Assembly: GCA_965213735.1 (NCBI GenBank)
Contig: CBDCAB010000006.1
Coordinates: 930,001 to 994,000, forward strand
Direction: 5' to 3'
Length of the DNA: 64,000 nt
Source of the DNA: CALDTK01 sp965213735
Lineage (GTDB): Bacteria > Bacteroidota > Bacteroidia > Chitinophagales > Saprospiraceae
Shown: positions 1-8,984 of the stretch, in pieces
Layout: each line of letters opens with the position of its first letter
How positions within the stretch are numbered: position 1 is the stretch's first letter
Made by a program: the position numbers and the translations under genes
Notes under the pieces: generated by a model
What the model saw: only the letters and a program-made list of their open reading frames with translations
Told to the model about the DNA's origin: nothing
Database searches by the model: none

Positions 1-366
1 ATGGCCGAGCACACCGGCAAATTCAGCTTCGTTGTTGAAGTGGGCTAGTATGCCGCGGGTGAAGTAGACATAGCCTCCCGGTACGGCAAAGGCATTAACG
101 ACATCTGAGTCCACGATTCGAAAGGTCCAGTTGAGGTTGGGGCGGTGCGACTCTTTAGCCATTTGACTTCCAACTCGTTGGAGCAGCTGGTTGAGGTCGG
201 GATTTTCGTATACGCCCATGCTTGCCACCACCTGCGGGTCGTAGCTGGCGCCGAGTTCGATTTCTTTATCCTCGCTTATTGCCAGCTCTCGTTTGCCGGT
301 TATCGGATTTTTAGCACAAGAAGCAAGCAGCAGGAGGCTGAAGAGGTAGGTCGTAATTAATCTCAT
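1..366 (-). CDS. M48-family metalloprotease lipoprotein, C-terminus cut by window edge
   Basis: The minus-strand reading frame is open from the ATG at 366 to the window edge (122 codons). The N-terminus is a lipoprotein signal with lipobox LASC followed by AKNPITGKREL, and the visible part contains NAFAVPGGYVYFTRGIL and ends at EFAGVLGH. This is the stretch just before the zinc-binding HEXXH helix of M48 peptidases (BepA/LoiP-like periplasmic chaperone-proteases that act on outer-membrane proteins). The HEXXH motif itself would lie outside the window, with only its first His visible. It is divergent from aroE. The family call is firm; the specific substrate cannot be told. Confidence 0.9.
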   Translation of the reverse strand, partial: MRLITTYLFSLLLLASCAKNPITGKRELAISEDKEIELGASYDPQVVASMGVYENPDLNQLLQRVGSQMAKESHRPNLNWTFRIVDSDVVNAFAVPGGYVYFTRGILAHFNNEAEFAGVLGH

Positions 367-441
367 CGTTGGGGGGGTGTGACATCTACTGAAAGGCGAT
401 GCTGTGTCGATTTGTTCCTTTACTTAACTCATCTTCGCCAG

Positions 442-1188
442 GTGAAAACGTATGGTTTGTTGGGGCGACAGCTCGGACACAGTTTTTCTGCTGCCTATTT
501 TGCTGACAAATTTGCACGTGAGGGTAGGCATGATGCTGTGTATAAAAATTTCGAGCTCAAGGACCTAGGCGAATTTCAACACCTACTCCAGTCGGAGCCG
601 ACGCTTTGCGGGCTCAATGTGACTTTGCCTTACAAACAGAAAATCATTCCCTATCTCGACACTCTTGCCCCTGCCGCACGTCGGGTGGGTGCGGTCAATA
701 CGATAGCCTTTGCCGACCAACAGCTCGTGGGCTACAATACAGATGATATCGGTTTTGCGAAAGCGTTAGAACCTTACCACCACCTGCCCCACATCAAGCA
801 GCACGAAGCGCTGGTATTAGGTACAGGTGGAGCTGCCAGGGCGGTATGGGATGTTTTGGCGCAAGCTGACTGGCCCTTTTTCAGGGTGAGTAGAACCGCC
901 AGCGCTGAGGCTATCGATTATGCTTTCGCCAAAACCCTAAACTACCAAGTGCCACGACTCATCGTCAATACTTCGCCGCTGGGCATGTACCCCCACACGC
1001 AAAGCTGCCCGGACCTGGCCTACCACTTGCTCGAAACGCATCATGTGGTAATTGATTTGGTGTACAATCCGCAGGAGACGCTACTTTTACTCAATGCTAA
1101 AGCGCAAGGGGCACAAACCCAGGGCGGGATTAACATGTTACACGAGCAGGCAGAAGCCGCTTGGCAAATCTGGAACGACAAGATATGA
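442..1188 (+). CDS. aroE: Shikimate dehydrogenase
   Basis: NADPH-dependent reduction of 3-dehydroshikimate to shikimate in the chorismate pathway. The N-terminus YGLLGRQLGHSFSAAYF contains the SxS shikimate-binding motif. NVTLPYKQ carries the catalytic Lys, GAVNTI and GYNTDDIGF line the active site, and GTGGAARAV is the dinucleotide-binding loop, followed by NTSPLGMYP and a C-terminal GGINMLHEQA. The GTG at 442 is preferred because homologues begin only a few residues before YGLLG; an in-frame GTG at 379 would add 21 unrelated residues. At 248 residues it has normal length. Its stop overlaps the ATG of the downstream proline dehydrogenase (ATGA), so the two are probably translationally coupled. 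One exact copy of the dispersed 14-mer lies inside. Confidence 0.93.
   Translation: MKTYGLLGRQLGHSFSAAYFADKFAREGRHDAVYKNFELKDLGEFQHLLQSEPTLCGLNVTLPYKQKIIPYLDTLAPAARRVGAVNTIAFADQQLVGYNTDDIGFAKALEPYHHLPHIKQHEALVLGTGGAARAVWDVLAQADWPFFRVSRTASAEAIDYAFAKTLNYQVPRLIVNTSPLGMYPHTQSCPDLAYHLLETHHVVIDLVYNPQETLLLLNAKAQGAQTQGGINMLHEQAEAAWQIWNDKI
922..935 (+). repeat. Dispersed 14-mer, exact copy
   Basis: GCTTTCGCCAAAAC inside aroE (encodes AFAKT). A one-mismatch copy in the opposite orientation is at 853-866. Confidence 0.9.
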
Positions 1189-2441
1189 AGGCTAGTGGTG
1201 GACCTGTGCAGGCTCCTGGTTCAGGAATTCAGAACGACCCGGCGTTGGCACCTATCAACATAGATTTCGATGATACACAAGTGGCATTTAGTCATAAGTC
1301 GGACGCCGAACTTAAGCATACTCAGCGGCTATTTAAATTCATGAATAATCCCGCACTAGTAGAGTGGGGGAGTAAGCTGGGTGAGTTTGCAGTGAAATTT
1401 AAATTGCCTTTTGCTGAGCAAATTACGCTCGCTACAATTTATCGTCAATTCGTTGGCGGGCGCACCCTCCTCGAAGTCGAAGCCGCTGCTCGCGAACTAG
1501 CCCAACATAACGTGCTTAGCCTGCTCGACTATGGCGCCGAAGGAAAGAATAATGAGCAGGCCTACAACCTCACCATGCGCGAGTGTATACGCGCAATAGA
1601 ATTTGCAGCCGAGCACGATTCTATTCCCATTGTAACGACAAAAATATCGGGTCTGGCTAGCAACGATCTGCTCGTGGCGCTCAGTGGTACCCACCCGCTC
1701 GATGCGAAAGAGGAGCAAGGCTACAAAGCACTGCTCAAACGGGTGGAGAGCCTCGGCAAGGTAGCGAATGACAATAACATTCAACTTTATATTGATGCAG
1801 AAGAAAGTTGGATGCAGCCAGCCATCGATAAAATTGTAATGACGGCGATGCTACGCTTTAATACCGAGCGTGCGGTTATCGTCAATACCTACCAACTATA
1901 TCGGCACGACCGCTACCTCACACTCGTAGGCCAGCATGCAAAATGCCGTAGCCAAAATGTGGTGCTGGGTGCAAAACTAGTTCGTGGAGCGTACATGAAT
2001 AAAGAGCGTGCACGCGCTAAAGAACGTGGCTACTTAAGCCCTATCCATCAAACAAAAGAGGAGACGGATAAAGACTTCAATAGAGCTGTCGCTTATTGCC
2101 TCGATAATATTGAGACTATAGAATTTGTCAACGCAAGTCACAATCAACGCTCGGCTCAGCTCATGATCGAGGGCATGGCCAAACGCGCTATTGCACGTGA
2201 CCACCCTCACACCTTGCTCTGCCAACTCTATGGAATGAGTGACAACCTCACGTTTAATCTCGCTGCAGCCGGTTATCGAGTGGGCAAATATCTGCCTTAC
2301 GGTCCTGTAGCCGATGTGGTGCCTTACCTCGTGCGCCGGGCACAAGAAAATACGAGTATAACTGGTGAAGCCAGTCGTGAATTAGCAATGATTACTCGCG
2401 AAATTGTGAGGCGACAAGTAGCGAAAGGCAAGCCTGCTTAA
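1185..2441 (+). CDS. Proline dehydrogenase (FAD-dependent)
   Basis: Oxidises proline to pyrroline-5-carboxylate, feeding glutamate synthesis and the respiratory chain; monofunctional, at about 418 residues. Seen in the sequence: LLDYGAEGKN near the N-terminal third, TKISGLA, LYIDAEESWMQPAID, GAKLVRGAYM, ASHNQRSA and YGMSDNLTFNLA, followed by KYLPYGPVADVVPYLVRRAQ, which are the barrel strands and substrate-binding Arg pair of PutA/PRODH proteins. The start at 1185 gives an ATGA overlap with aroE; an in-frame ATG at 1161 lies inside aroE and is less likely. The 3' end overlaps the convergent porP-like gene by 4 bp. No P5C dehydrogenase domain is fused. Confidence 0.93.
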   Translation: MKASGGPVQAPGSGIQNDPALAPINIDFDDTQVAFSHKSDAELKHTQRLFKFMNNPALVEWGSKLGEFAVKFKLPFAEQITLATIYRQFVGGRTLLEVEAAARELAQHNVLSLLDYGAEGKNNEQAYNLTMRECIRAIEFAAEHDSIPIVTTKISGLASNDLLVALSGTHPLDAKEEQGYKALLKRVESLGKVANDNNIQLYIDAEESWMQPAIDKIVMTAMLRFNTERAVIVNTYQLYRHDRYLTLVGQHAKCRSQNVVLGAKLVRGAYMNKERARAKERGYLSPIHQTKEETDKDFNRAVAYCLDNIETIEFVNASHNQRSAQLMIEGMAKRAIARDHPHTLLCQLYGMSDNLTFNLAAAGYRVGKYLPYGPVADVVPYLVRRAQENTSITGEASRELAMITREIVRRQVAKGKPA

Positions 2442-3493
2442 AACTGCGGACAGAGCAAAGAATCGTTGTCGTAATTGCCGAGGTAGGCGAGTGAAACTTC
2501 TAGCGCGCCACGACCTCTACTGCCAGCGGTAAAGTCGCTGACGCCAATATCATAACTCGTACCCAGCAGCACGTTGTGATACTCAAAGCCCACCAAAGCT
2601 ACCACTGCATCTGGAGCAAAACCATCGATGATGCGCACGCCGCGCACCCATGTACCCACGTGGAAGGCGGAGGTAGAAAAGTCATCGAGCTTAAAGCGGA
2701 GATTTGTGCCTAGCACTGCTTCGATACTCTCTCCCTGTATTTGTCCCAGCACCCGCGGCTGGAGCGACATCCGCGAATTGAGCGGGAGCACACTCGCAAG
2801 GTGAATGCTGTACTTGCGGTCGAGCACCTCTTCTTGAATTGACTCATCATCGCGTGAGTAGAAACTGATGTCAGGCTCAGTGATATGGTGCACAGCTGCG
2901 CCGAGGTAGAAAGCAGGGCGGTTGCGTGGAGCAAAAGAATAGTTGATGCCTAAGCCAATATCTGTATAGGTAATGTTGTTTGTGGGCAAAGACTCGCTGG
3001 TCTGACCAAAGTAGCCGCTGTTATTTCCTACGCCGATCTGGAACTCGTCTTGAAAGGTAAGGTTGGCGTAGTTGATGTTGCGCTGACCGATACCTAGCGT
3101 GATGCCGCCACTCAAGATTTGATTGGTGCGTTTATCGAGCATTTTATGAAAGGCCCCATTAGCCATGATTTGGTTGTGGCTAAAGTCATAGACTTTTACT
3201 CGGTCGTTCATAAACACGATGCCTGCGGCCGCCGCATCACCAGTTGTGCGATTGCCAGCATTTACTGGAAAACGAAAATCGAGTGCCGCTGTAGTGGTCA
3301 CAAAAGGATTGTCGATGACACCTCGCCACTGGTCGCGATAGATCATCGACGCACGTAACTGGCCGTCAAACGCGCCCGTGAGAGCTGGATTGACGAGCAG
3401 CGGATTAGCGTAAAACTGTGTGAAGTGAGCATCCTGCGCACGCACCACAAGGGCCAGCGAGCAACAGAGGAGGGTGGCGACGAGCTTCGTCAT
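2438..3493 (-). CDS. PorP/SprF family type IX secretion membrane protein
   Basis: A 351-residue outer-membrane protein with a cleavable signal peptide (LLCCSLALVVRAQ). Directly after it comes DAHFTQFYANPLLVNPALTG, the N-terminal signature of the PorP/SprF family. The rest looks like a beta-barrel of alternating aromatic strands. Family members help the T9SS translocon or anchor surface cargo; many genomes carry several paralogues beside their cargo. Here it is the second gene of a pair: its ATG overlaps the stop of the upstream cysteine synthase (ATGA), an unexpected partner. Assignment to the family is firm; whether it is the core SprF component or an accessory paralogue is not decidable here. 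Confidence 0.88.
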   Translation of the reverse strand: MTKLVATLLCCSLALVVRAQDAHFTQFYANPLLVNPALTGAFDGQLRASMIYRDQWRGVIDNPFVTTTAALDFRFPVNAGNRTTGDAAAAGIVFMNDRVKVYDFSHNQIMANGAFHKMLDKRTNQILSGGITLGIGQRNINYANLTFQDEFQIGVGNNSGYFGQTSESLPTNNITYTDIGLGINYSFAPRNRPAFYLGAAVHHITEPDISFYSRDDESIQEEVLDRKYSIHLASVLPLNSRMSLQPRVLGQIQGESIEAVLGTNLRFKLDDFSTSAFHVGTWVRGVRIIDGFAPDAVVALVGFEYHNVLLGTSYDIGVSDFTAGSRGRGALEVSLAYLGNYDNDSLLCPQF

Positions 3494-4848
3494 AAGGCGC
3501 GAACGATGTCGTAATTGGTCAAAATCTGGAGACCCCCACTGCGCTCACGCGCAATAACTGCTGGTACCTCCCTGCTGATGTAGCGCGAAAGTTTCGACAG
3601 CGGATCGGATGCCTCCACTATAGGGAACGGTTTTCCCATGACTTCGGATACATGCTTCTCGCTGTTGTTGAGCGGGTTGTCGAGAATAAAGGTCAAAACA
3701 GCACTCTCCGTAACCGAACCCACCATGTCTTCACCTTCGAAAACCGGAAGTTGACTCAGCTCACGGTCTTTCATTGTCTTAAAGGCCTCTCGTACTGTAG
3801 TTGAAGGCGTCACGGTAATAAACTCGTTGCCGTCTTTGCTGCGCAGCACGTCTTGTACGCGTACTTCACTGTCGAGCCAACCGCGCTCGCGCATCCAATC
3901 ATCGTTAAACACTTTCCCAACGTAGCGCGAGCCGTGATCGTGGAAAATCACCACTACTACGTCGTCTTTGCTAAAGTTTTCTTTGAGTTGAACCAACCCT
4001 GCGACTGCCGATCCAGAGCTGTACCCTTGCAGCAGACCTTCTTCTCTGGCGATGCGACGGGTCATAATAGCTCCATCCTCATCCGTAACCTTTTCAAATA
4101 CATCAATTAAGTCGAAGTCTACATTTTTTGGCAAGATATCTTCGCCAATACCTTCTGTGATGTAAGGAAAGATTTCTTTTTCATCAAACTCTCCTGTTTC
4201 TTTATACTTTTTAAACACGGAGCCATAGGTGTCGATACCCCAGACTTTAATGGATGAATTCTTTTCTTTCAGGTATTTGGCCGTGCCGCTGATGGTGCCG
4301 CCAGTGCCGACGCCTACGACGAGGTGCGTGATTTTGCCGTCTGTTTGATCCCAAATTTCAGGTCCGGTACTTTCGTAGTGCGCCTGCCGATTGGATAGGT
4401 TGTCGTATTGATTAAACCAGCAGCTGTTCGGGATTTCTTCGCTGAGTCGTTTAGCAACGGAGTAATAGCTCCGAGGATCTGTAGGAGTCACATTTGTGGG
4501 ACAGACGATTACTTCTGCGCCGAAAGCCTTGAGCAGGTCGATTTTCTCTTTGCTTTGCTTATCGCTGGTGGTAAAGATGCAGCGGTAGCCTTTCACGGCC
4601 CCGGCGATGGCGAGACCCATACCTGTGTTGCCGCTGGTGCATTCGATGATGGTGCCTCCTGGTAAAATTCTACCGTCGGCTTCTGCGTCGAGTAGCATTT
4701 TGAGCGCCATTCTGTCTTTGATGCTGTGGCCCGGATTGAAGGTTTCCACCTTGGCCAGCACCAGTGCATCCACTTCGCTCACCACTTTGCGCAGGCGGAT
4801 GAGCGGCGTGTTGCCGATAGTGGAAAGCACATTTTCTTGATAATCCAT
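3490..4848 (-). CDS. Cysteine synthase / cystathionine beta-synthase with C-terminal CBS pair
   Basis: PLP-dependent beta-replacement enzyme of sulfur amino-acid metabolism. The PLP Lys lies in GHSIKDRMALKM. The substrate loop is TSGNTGMGLAI, the phosphate loop GTGGTISGTAKYLK and the C-terminal catalytic-core motif SSGSAVAG. After about residue 330 there are two CBS domains (QDVLRSKDGNEFITV..., then SEVMGKPFPIVEASDPLSKL), a layout typical of Bacteroidota cystathionine beta-synthases. The ATG at 4848 (MDYQENVLSTIGNTPLI) is chosen over an in-frame start at 4881 because the family begins there. It is co-transcribed with the porP-like gene by ATGA overlap. CBS versus cysteine synthase cannot be separated by eye. 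Confidence 0.9.
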   Translation of the reverse strand: MDYQENVLSTIGNTPLIRLRKVVSEVDALVLAKVETFNPGHSIKDRMALKMLLDAEADGRILPGGTIIECTSGNTGMGLAIAGAVKGYRCIFTTSDKQSKEKIDLLKAFGAEVIVCPTNVTPTDPRSYYSVAKRLSEEIPNSCWFNQYDNLSNRQAHYESTGPEIWDQTDGKITHLVVGVGTGGTISGTAKYLKEKNSSIKVWGIDTYGSVFKKYKETGEFDEKEIFPYITEGIGEDILPKNVDFDLIDVFEKVTDEDGAIMTRRIAREEGLLQGYSSGSAVAGLVQLKENFSKDDVVVVIFHDHGSRYVGKVFNDDWMRERGWLDSEVRVQDVLRSKDGNEFITVTPSTTVREAFKTMKDRELSQLPVFEGEDMVGSVTESAVLTFILDNPLNNSEKHVSEVMGKPFPIVEASDPLSKLSRYISREVPAVIARERSGGLQILTNYDIVRAL

Positions 4849-4910
4849 GGGGCGCAATTTCGACTTAAACGAGGATACCAACGCGCCTTAGCTCGCTTAG
4901 GATGCCATCG

Positions 4911-5756
4911 CTACTCCACGATTACATAAAAGTTTCGTTCAGTCGCGCCGAGCACGCGAGCAGCAGTGCCCGATAGCTGCATATCGATCTGCGCCTGGCG
5001 GGTATTGTTGGCTGGGCTGCCGATCACGCGCACATAGGCCGTGCGGTGGTTGGTCGCGTTCGTCACCTTGAGGTAGGTTCCCGGTTCGACTCCATTCACG
5101 AGCGCAAAAAGCTGTCCACTGGCTTCTCCTGTCCCTGGCGTCCAACTTGCCACGTGGCGCTGCTTGTGCACTTTCGATCCTTGCCTCAGGTATTGCGCGA
5201 AGTTGCCGTGGCTCACCCGCTGAAGTGGGTCGAGCGGTCGAGTCTCGATTTTGCTCGCAGCTCCTTCAACGTTCATCCAGCCCACTTGCAGCACCTGTCC
5301 TGGGCTGAGGGTGGTGGTGCTCAGCCCGTTGACTGCCATTAGTGTATCGACGGGCATACGAAAGATGGTCCTTGCGATTTTGTACATCGTTTCACCAGGT
5401 CTGACGGTATAGCAGACTTTTGAGTATTGGCTTTCGCTAAAACCTGCTGTGCGGTAGCGGGTGATGGCCACATTGGGGACAGCGACTTTTACTGTTTGGC
5501 CGATGTTTGGTTGTGCTTTCGCCAAAACGGGATTTAGCTCAATGAGCTGATCGATATCCTGCGCGTAGAAACGCGAGAGCGAGTAGAGCGTCTGCTTGGG
5601 GGCGAAGGTGTGCTGGGTGTATTTACGTTGGTCGGGTGCTATTTCGAGCATCACGGTGTCGGTAGAAACGAGGTAGCGGAGGCTATCCCCCGTTGCTGCG
5701 GCTGGTCTTGCGCAGGCGAGGGCTCCCAGTGCCAGCAGGTAAGTGTAGATGTTCAT
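4911..5756 (-). CDS. Secreted LysM protein with RlpA-like C-terminal domain
   Basis: A 281-residue exported protein with a signal peptide (LLALGALACARPAAA). Two LysM peptidoglycan-binding modules follow, near residues 48-90 (HTFAPKQTLYSLSRFYAQ, LNPVLAKAQPNIGQTVKV) and 115-160 (CYTVRPGETMYKIARTIF). The C-terminal about 90 residues resemble a double-psi beta-barrel of the RlpA type (HGNFAQYL, ASWTPGTGEASGQLFALVN, GTYLKVTNATNHRTAYVRVIG), but the family's catalytic residues are not evident, so it may only bind the wall. A TACCTTAG box sits 18 nt before the start. One exact 14-mer copy lies within the first LysM. Confidence 0.8.
   Translation of the reverse strand: MNIYTYLLALGALACARPAAATGDSLRYLVSTDTVMLEIAPDQRKYTQHTFAPKQTLYSLSRFYAQDIDQLIELNPVLAKAQPNIGQTVKVAVPNVAITRYRTAGFSESQYSKVCYTVRPGETMYKIARTIFRMPVDTLMAVNGLSTTTLSPGQVLQVGWMNVEGAASKIETRPLDPLQRVSHGNFAQYLRQGSKVHKQRHVASWTPGTGEASGQLFALVNGVEPGTYLKVTNATNHRTAYVRVIGSPANNTRQAQIDMQLSGTAARVLGATERNFYVIVE
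5515..5528 (+). repeat. Dispersed 14-mer, exact copy
   Basis: Inside the LysM gene; read from the gene strand it encodes VLAKA. Confidence 0.9.
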
Positions 5757-5774
5757 AGTGCTTCGTGTACTGCG

Positions 5775-5782
5775 CTAAGGTA
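5775..5782 (-). promoter_or_regulatory. TACCTTAG promoter-like box upstream of the LysM gene
   Basis: On the minus strand TACCTTAG stands 18 nt before the ATG at 5756. It resembles the Bacteroidota -7 element (TAnnTTTG). The same spacing occurs before gyrA and the aspartate aminotransferase gene. Confidence 0.35.
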
Positions 5783-5847
5783 ACGTATGAGGGAGGAATA
5801 GCATATGTGGGGAGGGGTGATGTCTTTGGTGGATTCCACTCCGGGCC

Positions 5848-5867
5848 TGACCACAATGTTGTGGTCA
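5848..5867. repeat. REP-like palindrome copy 1
   Basis: Exact TGACCACAATGTTGTGGTCA: 9-bp perfect arms around TG, extended by flanking CC/GG. Confidence 0.85.
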
Positions 5868-6383
5868 GGCGGGGTCTGGTAATTGGTAGGGAAGATTATG
5901 TGCGTGCCTAGGGGAAGGATAATTCCCACTCCGGGGCCTGGTAATTCATTCAATTAAATTTCTTGCTGTGCCTACGGGCATAACATAGATAATAGGTAAG
6001 CCGATGCTTTTGTGGGACCCGGAGGATTCAGCGAGTGAGACCCATTTTATGGGGCTATTCTCGGGGATTTGGTGATTTATACAAGGAGATTTTTTGGTTT
6101 GCCTAGGGTTGGGATTTAATTCCTCTCCGGGGCCTGGTAATTCATTCAACTAAATTTTACGGTTTGCCTACGGGCAGGACATAGATTATAAGAAAGATGA
6201 TGCTTTTGTGGGACCCGGAGGATTCAGCGAGTGAGACCCATTTTATGGGGCTGGAGTGCTTCGATATGCAACTACCAAACACTCCTCCCGAAGCATGGCC
6301 ATAGCCGCATCGCGGCGTCTGCCTGACATGGCAGGGGCCCCTGAGCTTGCGAAGAGGGAGGATCTATGTCTTAGCAAAGGGTA

Positions 6384-6447
6384 GGGTTTACCCGGAATCT
6401 CAAGGCAGGAGATTCATCCTCGATGCCTCTGGTCGCCGGGTAGACCC
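6384..6447. repeat. Block-B hairpin element, core type I, copy 1
   Basis: Outer arms GGGTTTACCCGG and CCGGGTAGACCC pair with one mismatch. Inside, AATCTC and GAGATT form a second hairpin around AAGGCAG. Same 64-bp length as the other core-I copies. Confidence 0.8.
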
Positions 6448-6475
6448 AAGGCTCCGTGTAATGCACGCAAGTCTG

Positions 6476-6536
6476 ACACCCTGCTCATCTCCCAAATCTA
6501 CCCCGTCGATCCACCTGCGTATCTTCCGCATGATTA
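6476..6536 (+). pseudogene. 3' tail fragment of the lipoprotein gene, copy 1
   Basis: The about 60 bp from GACACCCTGCTCATCTCCCA to CGCATGATTAG matches the last codons and stop of the lipoprotein gene that ends at 7794. It differs at a few bases (for example CCCGTCGATCCA for CTCGTCGATCCT). No gene body precedes it; block B is joined directly to it. Confidence 0.75.
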
Positions 6537-6565
6537 GGGGCAGAATTTTTCACTTCTCCGGGGCC

Positions 6566-6585
6566 TGACCACAATGTTATGGTCA
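6566..6585. repeat. REP-like palindrome copy 2
   Basis: TGACCACAATGTTATGGTCA, one change from the consensus, inside block C. Confidence 0.8.
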
Positions 6586-6905
6586 GGCGAGGTTTGGTAA
6601 TTGGTAGGGAAGATTATGTTCGTGCCTAGGGGAAGGATAATTCCCACTCCGGGGCCTGGTAATTCATACAACTTAATTTTACGGTTTGCCTACGGGCAGG
6701 ACATTTTCTATCAGGCAGATGATGCTTTTGTGGGACCCGGAGGATTCAGCGAGTGAGACCCATTTTATGGGGCTGGAGCGCTTCGATATTCAACTATCAG
6801 ACACTCCTCCCGAAGCGTGCACATAGCCGCATGGCGGCGTCTGCGTGACATGGCAGGGGCCCCTGAGCTTGCGAAGAGGGAGGATCTATGTCTTAGCAAA
6901 GGGTA

Positions 6906-6969
6906 GGGTTTACCCGGAATCTCAAGGCAGGAGATTCATCCTCGATGCCTCTGGTCGCCGGGTAGACCC
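6906..6969. repeat. Block-B hairpin element, core type I, copy 2
   Basis: Identical layout to the copy at 6384 (offset 522 bp), with outer arms GGGTTTACCCGG and CCGGGTAGACCC. Confidence 0.8.
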
Positions 6970-6988
6970 AAGGCTCCGTGTAATGCAC

Positions 6989-7059
6989 GCAAGTCTGACA
7001 CCCTGCTCATCTCCCAAATCTACCTCGTCGATCCTCCTGCGTATCTTCCGCATGATTAG
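6989..7059 (+). pseudogene. 3' tail fragment of the lipoprotein gene, copy 2, just upstream of the intact gene
   Basis: The tail sequence from GACACCCTGCTCATCTCCCA to CGCATGATTAG is present again, 15 bp before the start of the intact lipoprotein gene. Together with the true 3' end at 7731-7794 it forms direct repeats of about 65 bp that bracket the gene. This fits loss or gain of gene bodies by recombination between tails. Confidence 0.75.
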
Positions 7060-7074
7060 CCTTAGCTTGTGCAC

Positions 7075-7794
7075 ATGCGTCTACCAACCGGCAAATCTTT
7101 CTCTGTAGCTTTCGTCGTGTGCATAGTCCTGTTGCTGTGCTCATGCCAAAAGGATGATGACCTTGCATACGACACTACAGATGAGTGGAATAGCTGTGGT
7201 ATCGGTGGATTATTCGCAGCCTCCGTGCAAGATGGCCCCTGCGACCGCTGCCGTACTGAGGCTGGATTTATAAGAGGAGGGCGTAATGGGCAATTATGCT
7301 TCGATCCCGCGACCATTGGTCCAGATGAACGGTACAAGCGGATGATCTTCAAGGAAGTGCCTCAATCGTGGTGGCCCAGCGACACTTTGTACCTTGTCAA
7401 TGATGTACTGTGGCATGATTCTACGATGTCTAGCCTTGCCGCTTTAGAGGTACTTGGCTATGATTCTGAAGGTGCCCTATGGCATCCGCCCAATTGTACC
7501 GATAATCGACCCCACGATTACTGGGGCGGTCCAATAGGCATAACAGGTTTTAGCACAAGCAGCGACACGAGCTTTTTCATGGAAGGTGATAGATTCCAGT
7601 TCCGCATTGTTGGTGCTAATATTAACGATGACTGTCATGAAGACTGGGGCTATGTCAAAGGCCACTTTACCCGTGACACTGGATTTGCGGAGATAATTTG
7701 GCGACCAATGTGGGGAGAAGCTCGTAACCTAGACACCCTACTCATCTCCCAAATCTACCTCGTCGATCCTCCTGCGTATCTTCCGCATGATTAG
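7075..7794 (+). CDS. Cysteine-containing lipoprotein embedded in the repeat mosaic, function unknown
   Basis: A 239-residue protein with a lipoprotein signal ending LLLCSC and followed by QKDDD, an acidic surface-lipoprotein-like tether. The mature part has several cysteines (CGIGGLF, DGPCDRCRTEAG, LCFDPATIG, PPNCTDNRPHDYWGG, NDDCHEDWGYVKG), suggesting disulfides or metal binding, and it ends in QIYLVDPPAYLPHD. I recognise no family. The ATG at 7075 is preferred over a GTG at 7069. No partner gene is near; both sides are repeat mosaic, and copies of its last about 65 bp occur in three other repeat units. It may be the last intact member of a former tandem gene family. Confidence 0.7.
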   Translation: MRLPTGKSFSVAFVVCIVLLLCSCQKDDDLAYDTTDEWNSCGIGGLFAASVQDGPCDRCRTEAGFIRGGRNGQLCFDPATIGPDERYKRMIFKEVPQSWWPSDTLYLVNDVLWHDSTMSSLAALEVLGYDSEGALWHPPNCTDNRPHDYWGGPIGITGFSTSSDTSFFMEGDRFQFRIVGANINDDCHEDWGYVKGHFTRDTGFAEIIWRPMWGEARNLDTLLISQIYLVDPPAYLPHD

Positions 7795-7822
7795 GGGCAG
7801 AAATTTTCACTTCTCCGGCGCC

Positions 7823-7842
7823 TACTCACAATGTTGTGGTCA
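7823..7842. repeat. REP-like palindrome copy 3 (degenerate left arm)
   Basis: TACTCACAATGTTGTGGTCA, directly downstream of the lipoprotein stop codon; it could act as its terminator-like structure. Confidence 0.65.
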
Positions 7843-8161
7843 GGCGGCGTCTGGTAATTGGTAGGGAAGATTATGGCCATGCCTAGGAGAAGGATAATTC
7901 CCACTCCGGGGCCTGGTAATTCATTCAATTAATTTTTCGGTTTGCCTACGGGCAGGACATAGATTATAAGAAAGATGATGCTTTTGTGGGACCCGGAGGA
8001 TTCAGCGAGTGAGACCCATTTTATGGGGCTGGAGTGCTTCGATATGCAACTATCTAACACTCCTCCCGAAGCGTGGCCATAGCCGCATGGCGGCGTCTGC
8101 GTGACATGGCAGGGGCCCCTGAGCTTGCGAAGAGGGAGGATCTATGTCTTAGCAAAGGGTA

Positions 8162-8246
8162 GGGTTTACCAGGAATGGGTACGCGGGAGAAATTTCACCC
8201 ACGAACGTTGCTCATTAACGTTTGCCTCTGGTCGCCGGGTAAACCC
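8162..8246. repeat. Block-B hairpin element, core type II, copy 1
   Basis: The same outer arms (GGGTTTACCAGG, CCGGGTAAACCC) enclose a different core, GGGTACGCGGGAGAAATTTC through AACGTTGCTCATTAACGTTT, which contains its own inverted AACGTT pair. Confidence 0.75.
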
Positions 8247-8337
8247 AGGGCTCCTGAGCAGACGCCGCTATGCGGCTATCTAACACTCCTCCCGAAGCGT
8301 GGCCATAGCCGCATGGCGGCGTCGTTGTCAGAGGGTA

Positions 8338-8401
8338 GGGTTTACCCGGAATCTCAAGGCAGGAGATTCATCCTCGATGCCTCTGGTCGCCGGGTAGACC
8401 C
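8338..8401. repeat. Block-B hairpin element, core type I, copy 3
   Basis: 64-bp core-I element with the same arms, followed by a third gene-tail fragment. Confidence 0.8.
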
Positions 8402-8425
8402 AAGGCTCCGTGTAATGCAAAAAAG

Positions 8426-8492
8426 TCCGACACCCTGCTCATCTCCCAAATCTACCTCGTCGATCCTCCTGCGTATCTTCCGCATGATTAGG
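8426..8492 (+). pseudogene. 3' tail fragment of the lipoprotein gene, copy 3
   Basis: GACACCCTGCTCATCTCCCA to CGCATGATTAG again without a gene body, followed by block C exactly as after the intact gene. Confidence 0.75.
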
Positions 8493-8519
8493 GGCAGAAT
8501 TTCTCACTTCTCCGGGGCC

Positions 8520-8539
8520 TGACTACAATGTTATGGTCA
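8520..8539. repeat. REP-like palindrome copy 4
   Basis: TGACTACAATGTTATGGTCA inside block C. Confidence 0.75.
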
Positions 8540-8804
8540 GGCGAGGTCTGGTAATTGGTAGGGAGGATTATGTCCGTGCCTAGGAGAAGGATAATTCCCA
8601 CTCCGGGGCCTGGTAATTCATTCAATTAAATTTTACGGTTTGCCTACGGGCACGACATTTTCTATCAGGCAGATGATGCTTTTGTGGGACCCGGAGGATT
8701 CAGCGAGTGAGACCCATTTTATGGGGCTGGAGTGCTTTGAGATTTAACTATCAGACACTCCTCCCGGAGCGTGGCCAAAGCCGCATGGCGGCATCGTTGT
8801 CAGA

Positions 8805-8893
8805 GGGTAGATCTACCCGGAATGGATACGCGGGAGAAATTTCAACCACGAACGTTGCTCATTAACGTTTGCCTCTGGTCGCCGGGTAAACCC
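8805..8893. repeat. Block-B hairpin element, core type II, copy 2
   Basis: The left arm GGGTAGATCTACCCGG is itself palindromic; the right arm is CCGGGTAAACCC. The core matches the type II core at 8162 with small changes. Confidence 0.75.
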
Positions 8894-8984
8894 AGGGCTC
8901 CTGAGCAGACGCCGCTATGCGGCTATCTAACACTCCTCCCGCAGCGTGGCCATAGCCGCATGGCGGCGTCGTTTTCAGAGGGTA

